Both the position numbers and the translations under genes were made by a program. The notes below the pieces were generated by a model. That model was given only the letters and a program-made list of their open reading frames with translations, did no database searches and had not been told where the DNA came from. Below are positions 33,101 to 44,003 of a stretch of 64,000 nucleotides of DNA, in pieces. The stretch spans positions 77,697,435-77,761,434 of the forward strand of contig NC_058338.1 of the NCBI RefSeq assembly GCF_905475395.1, given 5' to 3'. How positions within the stretch are numbered: position 1 is the stretch's first letter; each line of letters begins with the position of its first letter. This stretch comes from Chrysoperla carnea. Lineage: Eukaryota > Arthropoda > Insecta > Neuroptera > Chrysopidae.

Positions 33101-34171
33101 TGATGAACTAAAGGGCGAAAAAAACCCATAGACCCGTGCTAACTCGACCCCATTAAAAGCATCGCAAACTTGTGGATCACAGGGTGAGACCACGCGAGAG
33201 AAAATTCTCAATCCATGACTAACTGTATATCTGTGAATATCCGAGTCTGAAATTATAGGCATGAATATATTATATATTAAATATATAAATTTTAGGCGCG
33301 GATATTCGCCGCGGGTAGCAATAGACACTCCGATATATAATAATCCAAGAAAAAGCAATTTATTAATGATTAAAAATTTAGATACGGCGTTTACAAATTA
33401 TTTCGCGGCAAATAAAATTATACTTTGGAAAAACCCAAGAATACATTATTAAGATAAAAAAAATTACTTTTTAATAAAAGGTTTGTTTTATTTTTCAAGA
33501 TTATCTTTCACAATTTTCAATCAAAATTCGAAGAAATAAAAGTTTGGTGATCAGGTCTCGTTTCTAAACACGTGGCTCTCTTTCTGAGATATTTTTCCAA
33601 CAATATACATTATTTCGAATATATATAGGAAATTTTTTATAATTTCCCTCTTGAAATAAATTAATTACGGAAAACTATTCTTAGTTGCTTGAAACTCAAT
33701 ACGTTTCCGAACACAAACGAGAAATTATCCCCACAAAATTTATAGCAATTTATGTAAGAAATAACATGAATATTTATCCTCTACAAAATGTTTCATTAGT
33801 TTTTAATATCAAAAAAGTGAAACACAAGAGAAAAACAAAAAATCAACTTATACTTTAAATTCGAAAACACTGAAAAACGCAGGGTACAAAAATATAATAT
33901 TGCTATCAATTAAAATTGGAAAAATATTAAGAATTACAGGTTTAATTAATTTATTTTTAACTTTTAATCGGTGAGTTTTAAAACCGGTAACGCGCGAATA
34001 AAATTTTATTTATATAAATTTTACCTGCAAAATATTTAATAATTCTGCTTGATTTAAAACTTGATGGTCTAATGTTGAAGTTTCAATCAACTCATCTTCA
34101 GCACCAGCCAGAGCTTGTTGTAATAAATCAATTTCTTGAACTTTTTCAACAACCATGATCTGATTAGCCAT
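30154..34171 (-). CDS. ZNF839-like C2H2 and AT-hook protein, 550 aa
   Basis: Exons, minus strand: 34025..34171 (ATG at 34171), 32190..32542 and 30154..31306. They keep phase and total 551 codons. The N-terminus is acidic and Gln/Leu-rich (MANQIMVVEKVQEIDLLQQA). Around residues 229-241 is an AT-hook-like RRGRPSKRGRPKK. Around 262-272 is RTRSGRVTKPP. A single C2H2-type finger lies at about 336-359 (CPTCKKAYVGFNRMERHLKL followed by FPDH). The order RSGR-x-x-KPP, acidic spacer, one finger, DHG is what I recall of vertebrate ZNF839; I have not aligned it. A nuclear DNA-binding role is inferred; the pathway is unknown. A 463-bp DNA element sits 22 bp upstream of the exon 2 acceptor. Confidence 0.8.
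32565..33027. mobile_element. DNA element with AATAGACCTCTTTCA / TGAAAAGGTCTATT ends
   Basis: The ends are inverted copies and the length is about 463 bp. It shares its interior, in inverse orientation, with 54221-54655: TGTTTTATTGTCATTGCTTG, AAAGTTGATAAAAATGATAT and GAAAACGATCCGGAAACACA have reverse-complement counterparts there. It contains no gene and lies in intron 1 of the ZNF839-like gene. Confidence 0.8.
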
Positions 34172-35374
34172 TTATTATTATTTTTTTAACCATAATAATT
34201 GACAACAAATATTAATTGTTGTTAGTAAAAGATGTATATGAAAATTATAATTATTATCCACTTAAATAATATAAATATTTTTATTTATTTGAGGAAAATT
34301 TTAAAAAGAATTTATGTCAAAAATGTGTTCTTCCATTGGATGTGCTACTACCATAGATATTGATACAATTTGACAAAAGTTATGGACGTAGATATGATTC
34401 CAAAATAGACAGTTCATAGATTTTTTTTAACGGTTATAATAAAATTCAAAAGGCGCATTCACATGATAATATAGACTCCTAAAATAATAATATACTTTTC
34501 TTCTATTTTTTTTCGATTGTGAACATGAATTGATTTTCAAAAGACTCGCAAGTCGAGATTAAATTTAAGGCCTCTATGAGATACCCCCCTTCAAAAAAAA
34601 TATCTTCCATTTGGATTATTTTTTCAAAAAACATTTCGTTAAAAAATAGGACACCTGGTATAGGGCGAAATTATGGCTGATATATAAAGGGTAGTACGTT
34701 AATGAGAAATTACAAACAATAATCAGGACCGAATTTAGAATTCGGGGGTGCTGGGGTCAACATTTGCCGGATGCCCCTTAAACTTTTTAGATATAAGTAA
34801 ACTCAAGCTGGGCAACATGACAGCTGGATGGATACATTTCAACAGCTGAATACATTTCAAACATTTATTGCTAGCGTTTTGTTCATTTACATTCGATTTG
34901 CAATTCTGTTTTAACTAAAATGCGCAATTTCTTGTTCTCAAAAGTGTTGATAATATCATTAAAATTCATACTATTGAATCTTTTGCTTAAAAAATTTTGT
35001 TTCTGTCGGATTAAAAATTAAATCGACAAAAAATCAGATTTTTTTCGAATTGGTGTAGGATCTCGACCTGCACCCGCTGGCCCCACCCTGAACCCGTCCG
35101 TGACAATAATTAACGAAGCCTTACCTCGTTGTTACTTCATTGGATTCAAAAACCGTAGAGGAACTTTATTCTTATTTTATCGTCTATGTGACGATATACT
35201 ATTCTAATGCAAGAGATTTGGCGCACGCAATTCTGTGTAATTTTAATAAAATAACGAAAAGATAAATTTGGCCAGAATAATTTTCTTACTAAGCAATATC
35301 TTACTAGCTTGAATTATGTTTTTTTATAGTGTTGTATTAACTTTACCTATAGATGCCACTGCCAGCCTTTCAAT
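34172..35374. other. Intergenic, 5' side of the ZNF839-like gene
   Basis: It should contain the promoter of the minus-strand gene starting at 34171. From about 34735 to 35110 the sequence is less A/T-rich (GGGGTGCTGGGGTCAAC; CTGCACCCGCTGGCCCCACC) and looks like old repeat, but I could not pair it within the window. Confidence 0.45.
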
Positions 35375-35794
35375 ATGGCCGACAGGAGTGATTCTCATTT
35401 AAATGTTTTTAAACAAGCAAGTGATTCAAACAGTGGTAAAAATTATAAAAACAATTGGAAAATGTATTCAAAATTTAATATAACTTCTGAAGACATTTTG
35501 TCATTGTCACGTGTGACGACGCGGCCTGTCGATGAAGGAAAGGCCCTGTTTTTCGCCGACAAAATATTTCACTGTAAGATTTTGTTTGCGAAAGAAAATA
35601 GTGTAAAAATCCAAGCTTCTTGCGCGTCTACAAAAAACATGCATCAGAAACATATACGATTCAAGTGAAAATCGAATTTTCCGGCAATGTGAAAAAAAAT
35701 TGTTTGTTTTTGCTCTTATGTGGCCGAGGCGGGAAATCAATGCAAACATTCCTACACCACTTTGTTTTATTTGAACAAGTAAAATTTTAAACAA
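35375..35794 (+). pseudogene. Relic of a SWIM-type zinc-finger protein
   Basis: The plus-strand frame beginning MADRSDSHLNVFKQ contains EGKALFFADKIFHC. Further on comes a Cys-x-Cys...Cys-Lys-His pattern typical of SWIM fingers (CFCSYVAEAG, then QCKH). This resembles multicopy arthropod SWIM/YqaJ-type proteins that look transposon-borne. It is broken and short and appears to be a fossil. Family assignment is tentative. Confidence 0.4.
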
Positions 35795-35957
35795 TAATTA
35801 ATAAATCGAAGGTATACCAAATCGAATAACGCGTTCATTGCGTAACTTAGAACTTCACAAAAATAATTATAATATGAGGCTATGAAACTAAATTGAAAAA
35901 TCTATTAAAATTTTTTAAATAAAATTTTGGAATTTTAATTTCACACATACTTTTCGA

Positions 35958-36391
35958 TTACTTTCGTTCTTTTTGCAACTCGTTCGGCTCTTTCATTAGA
36001 TTGGCGCTTATTCCGTTTTTTCTTGGCAAAAGAGTACAGGGAAAATTGACAGTTAGAATCGCAATGGCTTTCAGTCGTTTCAACATTGTGTTTTCATTTT
36101 TAAAATTTATAGTACCATTGTAGATGTTGTTATCAACCATTTTTTCTTATCTATAAAGTGAAAATCCTCTTTTTTGAAAGGCTCACTGCATACTCGCATG
36201 CTGAGCTTGTACTTTTTAATTTTCAAATTAAATAGCCAAGATTGCTTAAAATTTTCGTCCGATGGGAAAAGGTAAAAGCTTACACTATCCAAATTTGTTT
36301 TTGGACACTCACTTACACAGCAATATTTGATTTGTTTTAATTTATCCTTTTTTCCTAAATGTAAACAATACGTCAGTTCAATTGTAAACAA
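35958..36391 (-). pseudogene. Relic of a THAP DNA-binding domain
   Basis: The minus-strand translation has the THAP pattern: CCVSECPK, SVSFYLFPSDENFKQSW, RVCSEPFKKEDF, then a basic stretch ending RLKAIAILTVNFP, comparable to the RLKxxAVPT block. THAP domains occur in P-element-like transposases and in host regulators. The copy is broken, so I treat it as a fossil. Confidence 0.55.
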
Positions 36392-36830
36392 TCACTCTTA
36401 ATGTTCCTACAGAAGTCCACTTGGCGGCGCCACGAGATTTGTTAATCGCGAATATAGACCATAACAACCAAGCTTTACTTTTATACACAGCCCTTGACAT
36501 TTCGACAGATATGAGGTATTTGTAACGCAATTTTTATAAAATTTATTTACAAGCTACCTTTTTTCGAGGTAAATAAAAACGTAAATGTAGAAACTTTTAA
36601 AAGTAATCGTGTCGATATTAGAATATAGATGTGTCAAAAATTCATTTATAAATGAGTTCAGTAACAATAATTAATTATTAAGTGATAAATGATTTATTAT
36701 CTGAATAAAAAAATTCAAAATGTGTACAAAATACGATTTATTTTCACTGTTAAGATTTATTTAATTATATTCAACGAAAAAGTATTAACAGTTTCGTAGA
36801 TATTTTAGTGTTTAAAGTGCAAAGAATAAA

Positions 36831-39234
36831 ATGTTATCATCCCATGTATCACTGGAAGCTATGTATTCTACCACGTATGTGGAGAATTATTTAGATTGTG
36901 TTGAAAATTTGCCAGATGATTTACAAAGATTACTATCCCGTTTACGTGAATTAGATTGTACTTATCGTGGTAAATTTCCATTAAATTTAATTATAAATTT
37001 CACAAGAACTGATACGTTTTTTCTCCTTTTCAGCATTTCTACGAGAAGTGGAACAGCAGTCAGAACTACTTGATATTGAAGATCCAAATTCACAACGTAA
37101 AACGCGTCGTATTCAAAAAGCATTAATTGCAGCACAAGAACTTGGTGATGAGAAATTACAAGTTGTTCAACAATTACAAGATTTAATTGAAAATCGTACC
37201 AGACGTCTGGATTTGGATTTTAAAAATCTTGGTAAAGATTAACTGTCATACAATTTTGGATTGATTTAATTTACATAAATAACTTTGTTACAGATTATAG
37301 CAAAGAAGAGGCATCGAATGAAACAAAGGAATCTCAAGTTCAACCTAGCATCGCTGTTGCAACACCTGTAAATACAGCTACACCGACCAATGAACGACAG
37401 TCGAAAAGGGCACGACGTACACGCCAAGAAACCTTACAAGCAGGAGATAATTCAAATACTGCAACCGATTCGATTGCTGCAACAGAGCATGTATTAAGAA
37501 GTTCGCAATCCACTACACCAATTGTTACACATACAACTCAAAAGAAAACGAATACAGGTAGAGAGATATTATTTTTCAAAATTTAATTTCCAATGGACAG
37601 AAATAATGAAAACTCCAAACCTATAATTGACTTCAAATTTTGCTTTAACATTTTTTATGCAGGAAATTTACGGCTTTTTAACGTTTTCGAGATAATATTT
37701 AAAAATTCAGAAATAAAACTTAAGAAAATTATGAAATTTAATCATTACCTGAAAAAGAATTTACAATTTTTGTAACTTATTCGTTCTATATTTTAATTTC
37801 GAAGATTTTGGTGCTATAATGTATATTTACTTCTTATCGCAGTGCTACCGATGATGAAAAAGCTACGAAGGAGTTAATTCGTTCTTCTAACCTCTATTCT
37901 TACTATTTTCTATTATATTGATACCGATGTATATATCCTTTATGGAAGCCCTCGTAAAATCAGAATGAGGTATCGTGAGGTATCTCTGTTTTATCATTGG
38001 TAATAAGGGCGGGCAGATTTGGCCGGGACCTAAAGGTAAAAAGAAACGAGCAAGACATAGTACAAATTGGAAAATAATTTTGAAGGAACGAAAAAAAATC
38101 CTAGTGAAAATGCTTATGGCCAGGCTTTGGCCCTTCGCTACTACTGTTTCTATCGTGACCGGAACCTAGCAAGCAAATTTCTTATCCAAATATATACGAA
38201 ACTCACTATAATCATTATCAATTTGTAAAATACAAAAATATTATTGAAAATAATTATATGAGTGGCGCAAACCATTTCTATGGGGACTCTAAGTATGGAA
38301 AACCAGGATACATAATGAATTGAGGATTGAAAAATCAACTCACCATACGAAGCCTGGTATTCCATACTCAAGAGTTCCTTTTTAAAAGGCTTGCATCTCT
38401 TTATAAATCTGATAAATCTTCTTAAGTTTATATATAATCAAATTAAATAAGAATTGTGACGAAATTGTCTGCTAGCTTCAGTTCCAAGTAAGAGTCTCGA
38501 AAAATAGGTTTGCACCATTTTTAAAACTTGATATGCTCAGAAAGATTTCTTTAGTATATAATTAATTAAATAAAATAAAAATCCTCAGAGAGCAAGACCA
38601 TTAAATTGATTTTTCGTCTCTCATCCCACGTATTTTGATTTTCCATACTTAAAATCCTTGTTAAAGGGGTTTGAACCACTTCAGAAACTTAAAATAAAAA
38701 AAGGTACTTATTATAAAAAAAGGTAAACTCATAAAAATTCATTATTTTCAATTGATACTGATGTACAGTGAGTTTCGTATATATACGAAAGGAGAATAAA
38801 TTTGTCTGCCAGCTTCCGTTCACTATGTTTCTATCCATGCATACTCCAATTGATATCTCTGTTAAAAATATACACAAATGTATGCCTTTTTAGGTACGGG
38901 AAAGAAGAAAAAACGAAAAACACGTGGCAATACAAGTACACAATCCGTACAACGTGAAGAATCCCCACCGCGTGAAGATGAATCAGTGATTGATCCAGAT
39001 GAGCCAACATACTGTTTATGTGATCAAATATCATTCGGTGAAATGATATTATGTGACAATGATTTATGTCCAATTGAATGGTTCCATTTTTCATGTGTGG
39101 CATTAACAACTAAACCAAAGGGTAAATGGTTTTGTCCAAAATGTCGTGGTGATCGACCGAATGTTATGAAACCAAAAGCACAATTTCTTAAAGAATTGGA
39201 ACGTTATAATAAAGAAAAGGAGGAAAAAACATAA
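36831..39234 (+). CDS. ING: ING1/ING2-type inhibitor of growth protein, 313 aa
   Basis: Exons 36831..36969, 37034..37231, 37294..37557 and 38894..39234 keep phase and total 314 codons. The ING N-terminal domain occupies about residues 10-112 ([20 protein letters not shown], then RELDCTY, and further on [13 protein letters not shown]). A polar middle with basic KRARRTRQ and KKKKRKTRG stretches follows. The PHD finger is at about 240-287: [38 protein letters not shown], a complete C4HC3 ligand set. ING1/2 proteins read H3K4me3 through the PHD and recruit Sin3/HDAC or related complexes; the PHD spacing fits ING1/2 best. The last intron (1.3 kb) holds an element with long inverted ends. Confidence 0.95.
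38154..38822. mobile_element. Element with ~55-bp inverted ends in the last ING intron
   Basis: The left end (about 38154-38212: GTGACCGGAACCTAGCAAGC ... ATATATACGAAACTCACT) is the inverse of the right end (about 38765-38822: AGTGAGTTTCGTATATATAC ... GCCAGCTTCCGTTCAC). About 670 bp, no gene. Confidence 0.65.
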
Positions 39235-39283
39235 CTGTAATTGTAATATTTTTTAACTAAGTGTAATATTTGTCTTCTTAATC

Positions 39284-39289
39284 AATAAA
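39284..39289 (+). terminator. Likely ING polyadenylation signal AATAAA
   Basis: AATAAA lies about 50 bases after the ING stop codon at 39234, followed by a T-rich stretch. Confidence 0.6.
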
Positions 39290-39612
39290 ATCATAATTTT
39301 TTAAGTTTTGATTCATGTAGTTATTAATTATTTTTCATAATTCAATTTGTAAGGTAAGGCGGTAATAACTATAAATAGTATTTCCCACATAACTGTCCTC
39401 AAATAACTACTAAATCCAATAAATAATGTAAAAATAGTGTGGTTACAAATAGGAGAAATAATAATAATTAGGATGATTGACAGAGAATTATTAAGAAATC
39501 TTTACGATTTTCATTACTTCGATAAAAATTAATGAGTTAATCCAAAACTCCAATGATTTTTTCAATAACTTGGAATTTGTTAAAATTTATGAATAATTTA
39601 TTTAAAAAAAAT

Positions 39613-39684
39613 GGGCTCAACCGGGATTTGAACCCGGGACCTCTCGCACCCAAAGCGAGAATCATACCCCTAGACCATTGAGCC
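39613..39684 (-). tRNA. tRNA-Pro, anticodon UGG
   Basis: The minus strand folds into a full cloverleaf of 72 nt with no intron. The acceptor stem is GGCTCAA paired with TTGAGCC. The anticodon stem-loop CTCGC-TTTGGGT-GCGAG has anticodon TGG (39650-39652 on the plus strand). The T arm is CCGGGTTCAAATCCCGG, which contains the B box GGTTCAAATCC. A run of T's follows the 3' end (plus-strand A's at about 39604-39611) and would stop RNA polymerase III. It looks functional. Confidence 0.97.
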
Positions 39685-39699
39685 GATATATATAGGATA

Positions 39700-40430
39700 A
39701 AATATCCTCATCAAACAAAAGAGCTACAACACCATATAGACTAAGAGCCAGCGCCTGTCAGACATACGTTAAAGTATAAAAGCTGAAAATTTTTTTGCGT
39801 CTTCTCACTGGTGTAGGGAACAATGTTTGGGGGTTACAAATCTTGACTAACGGTGCCTTCGGTAGGTATTAGGTAATCTAGGGGCGCAGTACCTGAGCTC
39901 TCTCACGTTAAATAATAAAAGCTGAAATTTACACAGAGTGTTCAAATGACCATTCTAAGTCAATATTGAAAAGACTATACCTATCCGAACGGTCTAACAC
40001 AGGAGAGGGTCTACCCAGACGCGGTAGAAGGTCAAATGCACAAAATACATAATCTACATTTTCTTCCATGATTATGAACTTATTTCACTGCAATTTTGCT
40101 TCTAAAATTTTCTTTCGAAACACTACCTTCGACTTATATATTAAAATATTATAGTGATATTTCGTTGAATATTATTAATACTACAGGTAATATAAAAGTT
40201 TGTTACTCTTGTCTATAATGTTCAGGATCACGTACTGAATGTAAATGCACAAAATTCTTACAAAAATAGGCGGGAGAAGTGCCTCCATTCTAAGGAAAAC
40301 CATTTTAGGCTATATCTCCATAATCGTACACTTAAGAACTTTTATTGTAGATAATTAAATTACCTACCTTTTTTGTAAACTAATTTTTTTTGTATCACTA
40401 ATCGTTTATGACTTATACAACTATGACGAT
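39700..40430. other. Intergenic, probably old repeat; no gene seen
   Basis: From about 39730 to 40040 the sequence is clearly less A/T-rich than its surroundings (GTTTGGGGGTTACAAATCTT, GGGGCGCAGTACCTGAGCTC, GGAGAGGGTCTACCCAGACG), as a decayed mobile element would be. I saw no frame or partner copy. Confidence 0.45.
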
Positions 40431-40433
40431 TTA

Positions 40434-41388
40434 CTCATTGACTATTTGACCGATATGTCTTCTAATATTTGTTTAAATGAGAAAATGATAATGACTTAAC
40501 TTTTAAATCTACAAATTTCCTTAAACATTTCCCTTAAAAATTTTTTTCTCAAATTAAATTTATGAAGTCACTCGAACACTCGATATTTTTAATGCTGATG
40601 CGTTTCCAAATATCAATCCGATGGCTTTGCGCTCTAGTAGTTTTACCTGAGATAACAGCGACGAATGAACGCTCCTGTTAAACTTTGCGTCGTCTCAAAA
40701 CATATTTTAGAACGATAATATCTGAAGATCGGCTAAACGGTTTAGTCTCGCTCAATATACATTGCGATGTAGAGGTCGATACACACAGAGTTTTGGAAAA
40801 AATTTTCTATACTTCTATTTTTTGACCTAACATGATGAACAAAGTTTGAAGCATGGGTGTAGTCAGGGCCAAAACTACAGTGGGGCAACTGGTTGAAATT
40901 TTTGATTCATTACTGATAAACGGGTAAGAAATTTTCTTTTTTTTCTCAGTTGCTTTTTTCAAGTAGACATTTTCAAAAAAGATCAGTTCAATGAAAGATG
41001 TCATAGAATCTTTTTTTATTGTTCAGAATTCTTCATTGCCGTCCAGTTATCCAGATGTGTGTGTGTTATATAAATTAAAGTTGATCAAAAACTATATGCG
41101 TAGCTGAATGAGACAAGATAGTAATTTAGCGATACTGACCATCGAAAATTAAAGAGCGCGCAAGATTAATTTCAATAAAATAATAAATAAATTTGTTATC
41201 GTAAAATCTAGGAAAGAGGTTTTAGCTTTAAGTCCTTGCGTTTTTGCGAATATATTATGAGTATCACGACTGTGATACTCAATTTTTACGGAAATGTTTA
41301 AGGAAATTTGTAGATTTAAAAGTTAAGTCATTATCATTTTCTTGTTTAAACAAATATTAGAAGACATATCGGTCAAATAGTCAATGAG
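40434..41388. repeat. Inverted repeat pair, arms ~100 bp, ~757 bp apart
   Basis: The left arm 40434-40533 (CATTGACTATTTGACCGATA, AATGATAATGACTTAA, ACAAATTTCCTTAAACATTT) is the near-exact inverse of the right arm 41290-41388 (AAATGTTTAAGGAAATTTGT ... TATCGGTCAAATAGTCAATG). The right arm interrupts a dispersed repeat whose partner at 13.0-13.3 kb lacks it. Confidence 0.85.
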
Positions 41389-41432
41389 TTTCTACAAGCG
41401 AGTATAATATGTAAATAAAAATTTTTTTGTCG
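40934..41432. repeat. Dispersed repeat, partner of 13010-13335, split by an insertion
   Basis: It shares AGATCAGTTCAATGAAAGAT, AGTTATCCAGATGTGT, TAAAATCTAGGAAAGAGG, CCTTGCGTTTTTG and GAGTATCACGACTG ... GTTTCTACAAG with the 13.0 kb copy. The two halves around 41280-41387 are contiguous in the 13 kb copy. Confidence 0.65.
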
Positions 41433-43080
41433 ACAAAATACTATTATATTTACTTTGCATTTCCATAATATTATTATAACGAGCGATTTTTGGATGAAGT
41501 TCTCAAATTTGGTTCTACCCCGGGGTCTTTTCTATTTTATTTTCGTCCCTGGGTGTAGAAATTTAGCTGTTGTATGTTACAAAATTATGGAATTTCTTGA
41601 AGACTAGGATATGAATCTAATTTTCCAAATAAAAACAATTACTTTTGTAAATAATATATGATAAATATTTTTATTAATCCGATAAACATATATATATATA
41701 CTTTTTTTTTCTTAAAACTCTTAAAAATAAAATGATAACTTATTGCAATCAATAAGATATATAAGGTAATGGCAGTTTTTATATCAAAATAAAATAATAA
41801 ATTTTTTTTTCTTTACAATAATAAATAATACAATTAAAATAATTAATTTTATTAATAAAAATAAAAGAATTTAGATCCTATGATATCATTTTTGTTCTTT
41901 TATGGTGTGATGATATGTATAAACATCCAATATTAACAGTTATTTACTGTGTTTTAGATCCAAGTTTAGATTATATACAAGATTCCTACCAAAGATCTTT
42001 GCAGAGCATAATTAACAGACTATTATTAATATAGACCGTTGTAAGATTCATAATTTTGCAATATACAGTGATCTCTTCAAAAATTAATGTTTATTTTACG
42101 TTTTAATTAATTTATGCAAGCACACAACATAGGTTAGTTCCTTGCGAAAGATACAATGGACTGAGGAGCACGTATTGCTGCTCTATGCATAATAATAAGT
42201 CTGTGGTATAAACACAATTATTCATAAAATATGACGTATTGTTATTGTAATAATTTTTTCATAAAATATAACTTTAATAATCCAAACCGAATTTTAATAG
42301 TGTACATGTCACTTATAAATAAGGATCCGTAGCCTAACTTGGGTTTTATCAAAGACATAGAGGATGGACTGAATGTTCCCTATTCAGCTGTATAGTAAAT
42401 ACGGGCGAGAATTCCATTCTCTATGTCTTTGGATTTTATATATTCGAAGGATGTTTGTTATCCGAAGCCTTTTAAACAATTTTTTTTCTTTACTTAAAAA
42501 AAATTACACATTTTGTCTGGCTACGAAAATTATAAAAAGTGATTGGATTTTCAGTCGATAAAACAACTAATTAATAAGTAATAAATAAAATGTATACGTA
42601 TTTAAAAGTCTGAGTGCCCTAAATAAGAGTGCGAATTAAAAATATTTTGTTGAGGATTTGAAAATTACATTAGATATTTAGAGTTACTTTTATGTAAATA
42701 ACTGTATTTTCGGATATTATTATGAGATCAAGTGACAGATAATTTTGAATTTGATAATTATATTAATATATTTTTTAATTATGACAAAGACGAACCATCA
42801 ACAGAAAATGTTTTTATGACGAGTAGACCTCAAGCCTACGACTTAAAAGCTTACTACGTTCAATTAGCATCCTAGACTTTTTACTAAATGGAGCCATTCA
42901 ACTGGCGGCCTGAACTATATTCAGTCATTCAATCAAATAGTTAGGTAATTAATTTGAATCGATAATGTTCAACTACTTGCCTAGTCTAATTATTTAAATT
43001 AAGTTCCAATTTCTGTTACCTGGCGCTGAAACTCACATACTGCCAAAATGGCGTTGGCAAATAACATTATTGTTGGTGTT
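41433..43080. other. Intergenic, no gene seen
   Basis: A/T-rich spacer between the convergent ING and RASSF8 genes. At about 42360-42440 GAATGTTCCCTATTCAGCTG and AATTCCATTCTCTATGTCTT suggest a small inverted structure with the ATAGAGGATGGACTGAATGT at 42355, but it is too diverged to name. Confidence 0.45.
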
Positions 43081-43084
43081 CTCA

Positions 43085-43345
43085 CAGTGTGATTGCGTTT
43101 GCGCAAAAAAGTACAATGGAAGAGTTCAGTAACAAAAAGTTGAAATTAAATATGGTACTATTAAAATCTGGTTTTGACTGCGAAAGTTTCAGTACTCAGA
43201 TACAAACTATGAAGACCAAATTTCAGAAAATGTTCAATTTCTTTGAAAGAGGCTGTGGCAAGTCAGTCACCTTTTGGTGGTCAAGGATTTCAAAAATGTA
43301 AATATAAGCCGGCTGTGAATCAATGTCGCAATAATAGATGCGCTT
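43085..43345 (+). other. Unplaced coding-like fragment with a Cys-rich tail
   Basis: A 70-codon open stretch (MIAFAQKSTMEEFSNKKLKL...) is followed by GGQGFQKCKY and QCRNNRCAYGS, a Cys-rich pattern like the tails of some integrase-type mobile-element proteins. It is short, isolated and apparently a dead fragment. I do not name the family. Confidence 0.25.
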
Positions 43346-44003
43346 ATGGATCTTTTCGGATCCAAATCCATGGAAGTTTAACTTGCGTTAACAAATAACT
43401 CATATGTTTTATTTTATTTTAAATTACGCAAATAAATCATTTTTAATGTCAGATATTTCATCTTTTTTGTCAAATGGTCATTCTATTGTACGAATGGCTT
43501 AAGCACCAATCAGCCAGTCCATTGAATATTGTGTAGACTCTACGGCTAAGTAAAAAAGCTAGTCTGTAAACTGAACGGCTAATTAAACTAGTTGACTACG
43601 ACATATAAATTGTATCCTGTTGGACAAATTCTTAGAAAATTGTCGGTAGCTGGGCATTCGGAAATTTTTTTTCGTAAGAACTTGTGCAACAAGATGTTGT
43701 AATCAGTAAGTTTTATAAGCGTGAATCAACAAACAGATCGCATCTAGACTTACTTTTCTTTGTCAGTCAATGATATTCATTTTCAATCAATCGAAATCCT
43801 CATCCCTCATTTTACAGTTACCGATTTAAGTACATTAAAGCCGTCAAAATGAACAGTGTTTAAAACTGACATGTTTTACAATTTACCGATCATTGTACGT
43901 TAAATTTGTCACTTGATCAATTTAAAAATGAATATTAATTAGCAACACTCATATACCTAACTAAATGAATAATTATGGTAAACATTTCATTATTTACAAT
44001 ATA

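Noticed and set aside
33023-33358. 111-codon frame on the minus strand near the ZNF839-like gene
   Set aside because: It overlaps the end of a DNA element, shows no family pattern, and is not joined by splice sites to the gene.
37975-38169. Basic open frame in the last ING intron ([11 protein letters not shown]), resembling the linker [10 protein letters not shown]
   Set aside because: The resemblance is short and low-complexity, and joining it would break the phase of the flanking ING exons. Probably chance or a decayed exon copy.
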